Of a DNA stretch of 6,311 nucleotides, positions 3,396 to 6,311 are shown piece after piece. A model generated the notes under the pieces. It saw only the letters and a list, made by a program, of their open reading frames with translations, searched no databases and was not told the origin of the DNA. The DNA is taken from positions 1-6,311 of the forward strand of contig JAGSHJ010000179.1 of assembly GCA_023954595.1 (NCBI GenBank). Direction: 5' to 3'. Positions within the stretch are counted from its first letter, which is position 1. Every line of letters begins with the position of its first letter. The DNA comes from Bacteriovoracaceae bacterium. GTDB lineage: Bacteria; Bdellovibrionota; Bacteriovoracia; Bacteriovoracales; Bacteriovoracaceae. A program made the position numbers and the translations under genes.

Positions 3396-6311
3396 TTATC
3401 TGATAGTTGCACCCATTTCTTTTTCAAGTTGTTCACGCAATTCATTTAGTTGTTGCGTTTTAAGTCCTTGATGCTTCATAAGTGATTCATAGAAGTTCAT
3501 CAAGTCCTTTGAGTCCGATGTGAAAGCATAGTCAAAGTCAATGATCTCACCATCAAAATACTCTTGAGGATATACTGCATTTTGTTGAAAACTCTTTCCT
3601 GGGTATCCTGCAAGGTAGCTCATTGGTCTGAGTCCATGAACAACTTTCTGATAGTCCTTAAATACAGACTTAAAGTTTGCCATCACACCCTTAGACTTCT
3701 TTGCAACTTCCTCTAGGATCAAGATTTCATTATCAGATACAGTCTCAAGGAACTGTCTCATTTTGTCGTCACCCTTATAGTTTCCGGCCTTAACACCTCT
3801 TTGAAAGTCTTTTAGTTTTTTGGCAACTGAATCAATATTTTTAGCTCTCTCGCCTACTACAGCACCCTGAGCAATTTTCATTTCACGCCATACATCACCA
3901 AATCGAGTGAAAAATCTTCCAACTTCTTTTACGTCTCCAGACTTAATCTTTGTCCAAAGAGATCTTGGAATAAAAGAGATTGCAGACTCACTAAAGTGCT
4001 TTAACAACTCTCCAGGCCTTAGAGCTCTATTTAATTTGATCTTCTCAACCATTGCTTTCTCTGCCTGAACAAACTCTTCAAAGTAATGAAGCTTAGACTT
4101 CAGTGTAGAAGTATGGGCCTCGATATCACTCAAAAGCTCCCATGGTTTAGCGCTAATTCTAAGTTCCTGAGCTCTTTTAATCATTCCCATTCTAAGAGCA
4201 GTCGTACGGATCATATTCTCAGGTACAGGCATATATCTTGGCATATAAGACTTAAGTTTTACCATTGGTCTTTGAGCTTGTGTCCACACAGCACTTACAA
4301 GTCCTCTTTCTCTTCTCATTTCTTGAAAACTAGGTAGCTTCAGAGCGCCACTTGGAGGTGCTGACCAACCTTTAACCTTAGTACCAGTAAGTCTTTCAAA
4401 TGCGGCAGCACCAATAGATCCAGTCTCAACTTTTACATGTCTGTAAAGCATTGCACCGTAGAAGAAATCCAATGGCATAAGACCAATTGTCCATGCTCTT
4501 TGGGTAGATGCTTCTTCTTTATCTGCTCTCAGCATATCCCAATCAATTACTTTAGAGTAATCAACTTGTGAAGTTGCCAATGACTGTTGAAACTTCAACT
4601 GAGCAGGAACTTCAATAAAGTGAGTATTAATTCTTGAATATAGTGAACCAACCACTAGTGGGAAGGATACAAAGAACTCAATCGCTAAAAATGTAGAGGC
4701 ACTTGCAAACAGACCACCTACAACACCTGGTGCAGCTGCACCACCAGAGCCTACGATAAATACAACACCAAGGGCCACGATAGCAGCAGTTCCAAGAACA
4801 TGCAGTGCCGGCTCAAAGTAATCTTCATTAACAGCTTCAAGCTTAGTTCTAACTTGTTTTTTAATTGATTCATCAAACTTCTTAATTCTCTCTACAGTCT
4901 TAGGGTCTTGACCCATTGGAGACTTAAGACTTGATCTTAAAAACTTAGATGCTTTAAATACCTGCTTAAATTCAGGGTCGTTCTTATAGTTCAAAAAGCT
5001 AGCTTTACAAAAAATTGCTACCTTTTGGTTCGCGTTTTCAATAGCATTATCAATAGTCTCTTCTATTAACGTGCTGGCCTTCGAAGAATTAAATGCACCC
5101 GTATTTGCATTATATGCAACCGCTACGATCTTCTCTAAAAGTGGAAGAGTAACTTCTTTTTCATAATCACAACTATACGGTGTTCCCGCTCCTCTAGTGA
5201 AGCAGAACTTTTTAACATTCTTAGTCCAAGAGTACTCAGATCTAAGAAGTGGTGCCATTTGGTAAGCTTGACTTACGATATTCTGTGCAAGAATTCTTTG
5301 TGAGTCATCATTTCTAGCAAAACGACCAATAAAGCTCTTATTTGTTGCCGCCTTCTCAAGATCAAGAACCTCAAAAGCTCTAAAGAAAAATCTTCTCGGG
5401 TCTTTAATTACAAGATCCTTAGGCCCTTTCTCTCTTACTGCAGCGTTTGTTGTCTCCTCAGAACTCTTTGTGTTCTTCAAAACGTTAAAGCTTTTAAATA
5501 GTCTTGAAAGGCTGTCTTCGTTAATTTGAGTATAACCATTCTCTGTACGAATTTTACCAGGAGACACTACTTCTAGAGGTCTCGAGATTGCTCCAGTTGA
5601 AAGCTTGTCAGGGTTGTTTCTGAATGAAATAAAAGATGGAGTCTTCTCCTCTTTAACTTCAACAGGCTTAGTTACACCCAGAATTTCAAGCTCATCATTC
5701 TGTTTTTTGCTGGCCATAGGATATGGGCCAAGACCAATATTGATATTATCAAGCTTCTTTAATAACTCTTCATTACTTAATGCAGCAGGAGTACCGTCTT
5801 CATAAACAGGAATTGAGTTCTGTTTCTCTGTAATTTCGTCCTTACTCCAAGGTCTAGTTAAAAAAGTTCTCGTTCTTGGTGCCTTGATAACATACGGATA
5901 CTTGTGGATGTATTTTTTGGCAATCTTGAAAGCGATCTCTCTAAGAGCAAGAGATCTTTCGTTCTTAGTTCCAGTTAGTTCGTCACCTACAACAAATCTA
6001 TCAGAGAATTCATCTTTAATTTCTTTAAAGAAGTCGGCAAGTTCCTTTGAAAGCTTCTCGTCATGCTCTAGAGTTTGTTTTAGATCAGCAAAGTCCTTCT
6101 CTACTCTAGCTTGAAACAACATCATCAACTCTTCAATATTCCCCGGCTCAAGAGTCTCATTCTCAACATAGTCTAGGTTTTCATTTTTAACCGCATCTAG
6201 GATGAAAGCTGCCTTAACAGCACCTTCTGCAGCTTCAAGAGTTTGGTCAAGCTTGCTCTGTTTGTTCTCTTGAGCAAGTTTTTCTTTATCAAGATAATCT
6301 TCAAGCCCATT
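3396..6311 (-). CDS. Large uncharacterised protein with a central hydrophobic hairpin, N-terminus missing
   Basis: I do not recognise this protein. The frame is open to the window edge, so 971 residues are visible and the start lies beyond 6311; the TTG/ATG codons at 6123-6128 are internal. Counting from the first visible residue: 1-135 is strongly helical and acidic/basic, coiled-coil-like; about 143-275 is a Pro/Ser/Lys-rich, probably disordered linker; about 300-500 is helical, with the only three cysteines (370, 381, 435); about 502-558 holds two hydrophobic segments joined by a Gly/Ala-rich turn (GSGGAAAPGVVGG), a membrane hairpin; 560-971 is again charged and mainly helical, ending in a coiled-coil-like stretch rich in Gln, Leu and Glu. 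A hairpin puts both flanks on the same side of the membrane. Which side depends on whether the unseen N-terminus has a signal peptide; the CX10C pair hints at an oxidising compartment. No enzyme motif was seen. The gene is convergent with the membrane-protein gene and has no visible partner. Confidence 0.85.
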   Translation of the reverse strand, partial: NGLEDYLDKEKLAQENKQSKLDQTLEAAEGAVKAAFILDAVKNENLDYVENETLEPGNIEELMMLFQARVEKDFADLKQTLEHDEKLSKELADFFKEIKDEFSDRFVVGDELTGTKNERSLALREIAFKIAKKYIHKYPYVIKAPRTRTFLTRPWSKDEITEKQNSIPVYEDGTPAALSNEELLKKLDNINIGLGPYPMASKKQNDELEILGVTKPVEVKEEKTPSFISFRNNPDKLSTGAISRPLEVVSPGKIRTENGYTQINEDSLSRLFKSFNVLKNTKSSEETTNAAVREKGPKDLVIKDPRRFFFRAFEVLDLEKAATNKSFIGRFARNDDSQRILAQNIVSQAYQMAPLLRSEYSWTKNVKKFCFTRGAGTPYSCDYEKEVTLPLLEKIVAVAYNANTGAFNSSKASTLIEETIDNAIENANQKVAIFCKASFLNYKNDPEFKQVFKASKFLRSSLKSPMGQDPKTVERIKKFDESIKKQVRTKLEAVNEDYFEPALHVLGTAAIVALGVVFIVGSGGAAAPGVVGGLFASASTFLAIEFFVSFPLVVGSLYSRINTHFIEVPAQLKFQQSLATSQVDYSKVIDWDMLRADKEEASTQRAWTIGLMPLDFFYGAMLYRHVKVETGSIGAAAFERLTGTKVKGWSAPPSGALKLPSFQEMRRERGLVSAVWTQAQRPMVKLKSYMPRYMPVPENMIRTTALRMGMIKRAQELRISAKPWELLSDIEAHTSTLKSKLHYFEEFVQAEKAMVEKIKLNRALRPGELLKHFSESAISFIPRSLWTKIKSGDVKEVGRFFTRFGDVWREMKIAQGAVVGERAKNIDSVAKKLKDFQRGVKAGNYKGDDKMRQFLETVSDNEILILEEVAKKSKGVMANFKSVFKDYQKVVHGLRPMSYLAGYPGKSFQQNAVYPQEYFDGEIIDFDYAFTSDSKDLMNFYESLMKHQGLKTQQLNELREQLEKEMGATIR
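4635..4808 (-). other. Hydrophobic hairpin segment encoded within the large protein
   Basis: Visible residues 502-559 hold one helix-length stretch (ALHVLGTAAIVALGVVFIVG), the turn GSGGAAAPGVVGG and a second longer stretch (LFASASTFLAIEFFVSF then PLVVGSLY). No other part of the visible protein is comparably hydrophobic. It either anchors the protein in a membrane or inserts into one. Membrane insertion is supported by composition; topology is not determined. Confidence 0.7.

Noticed and set aside
3387..3411. Possible bidirectional terminator between the two convergent genes (GCAATAACT ... AGTTGC)
   Set aside because: The stem is only two three-base-pair blocks separated by a bulge, without GC strength or a T-run; too weak to call.
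4086..4337. Plus-strand open frames within the large gene (also 5605-5805 and 5884-6114)
   Set aside because: All are antisense to a long continuous coding frame; their Ser/Leu/Phe-rich composition is typical of the reverse complement of Lys/Glu-rich coding DNA.
6123..6128. TTG/ATG codons as the start of the large minus-strand gene
   Set aside because: The frame continues open to 6311 with 61 more helical, charged residues in the same style, and no ribosome site precedes these codons.

Overview
The window is about 6.3 kb of AT-rich, tightly packed bacterial DNA. It carries five protein-coding genes, two of them cut by the window edges, and I see no RNA genes, mobile elements, CRISPR arrays or long repeats. 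A class-2-type (quinone-linked) dihydroorotate dehydrogenase, a diderm-style lipoprotein signal, and large lysine- and serine-rich helical proteins without an obvious family suggest a Gram-negative bacterium of the Bdellovibrio/Bacteriovorax kind (Bdellovibrionota). That placement is an impression from gene style and was not tested by any search.

Layout: (1) 1-438, plus strand, is the C-terminal part of pyrD, whose 5' end lies outside the window. (2) 435-1853, minus strand, is a complete class-3-type aldehyde dehydrogenase that meets pyrD tail to tail; the two stop codons overlap within a shared TTAA. (3) 1854-2017 is the only real intergenic region. It is a divergent promoter region with a good sigma70-like promoter for the aldehyde dehydrogenase, a possible FliA (sigma28)-like promoter for the plus-strand genes, and a repeated GAAATTTAA motif. 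(4) 2018-3034, plus strand, encodes a 338-residue predicted outer-membrane lipoprotein of unknown function. Six bases later (5) 3041-3388, plus strand, encodes a small four-helix membrane protein, probably co-transcribed. (6) 3396-6311, minus strand, is a large protein (971 residues visible, N-terminus outside the window) with helical and linker regions and one central hydrophobic hairpin. It converges on the membrane-protein gene with a 7-base gap.

Only pyrD (pyrimidine synthesis) and the aldehyde dehydrogenase (aldehyde detoxification or lipid-aldehyde oxidation) can be given functions. The lipoprotein/membrane-protein pair looks like a small envelope operon. The large convergent protein is also probably envelope-associated, but it is a separate transcription unit and no functional link is shown. 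The parts most worth a second look are the large hairpin protein and the sigma28-like control of the lipoprotein operon.
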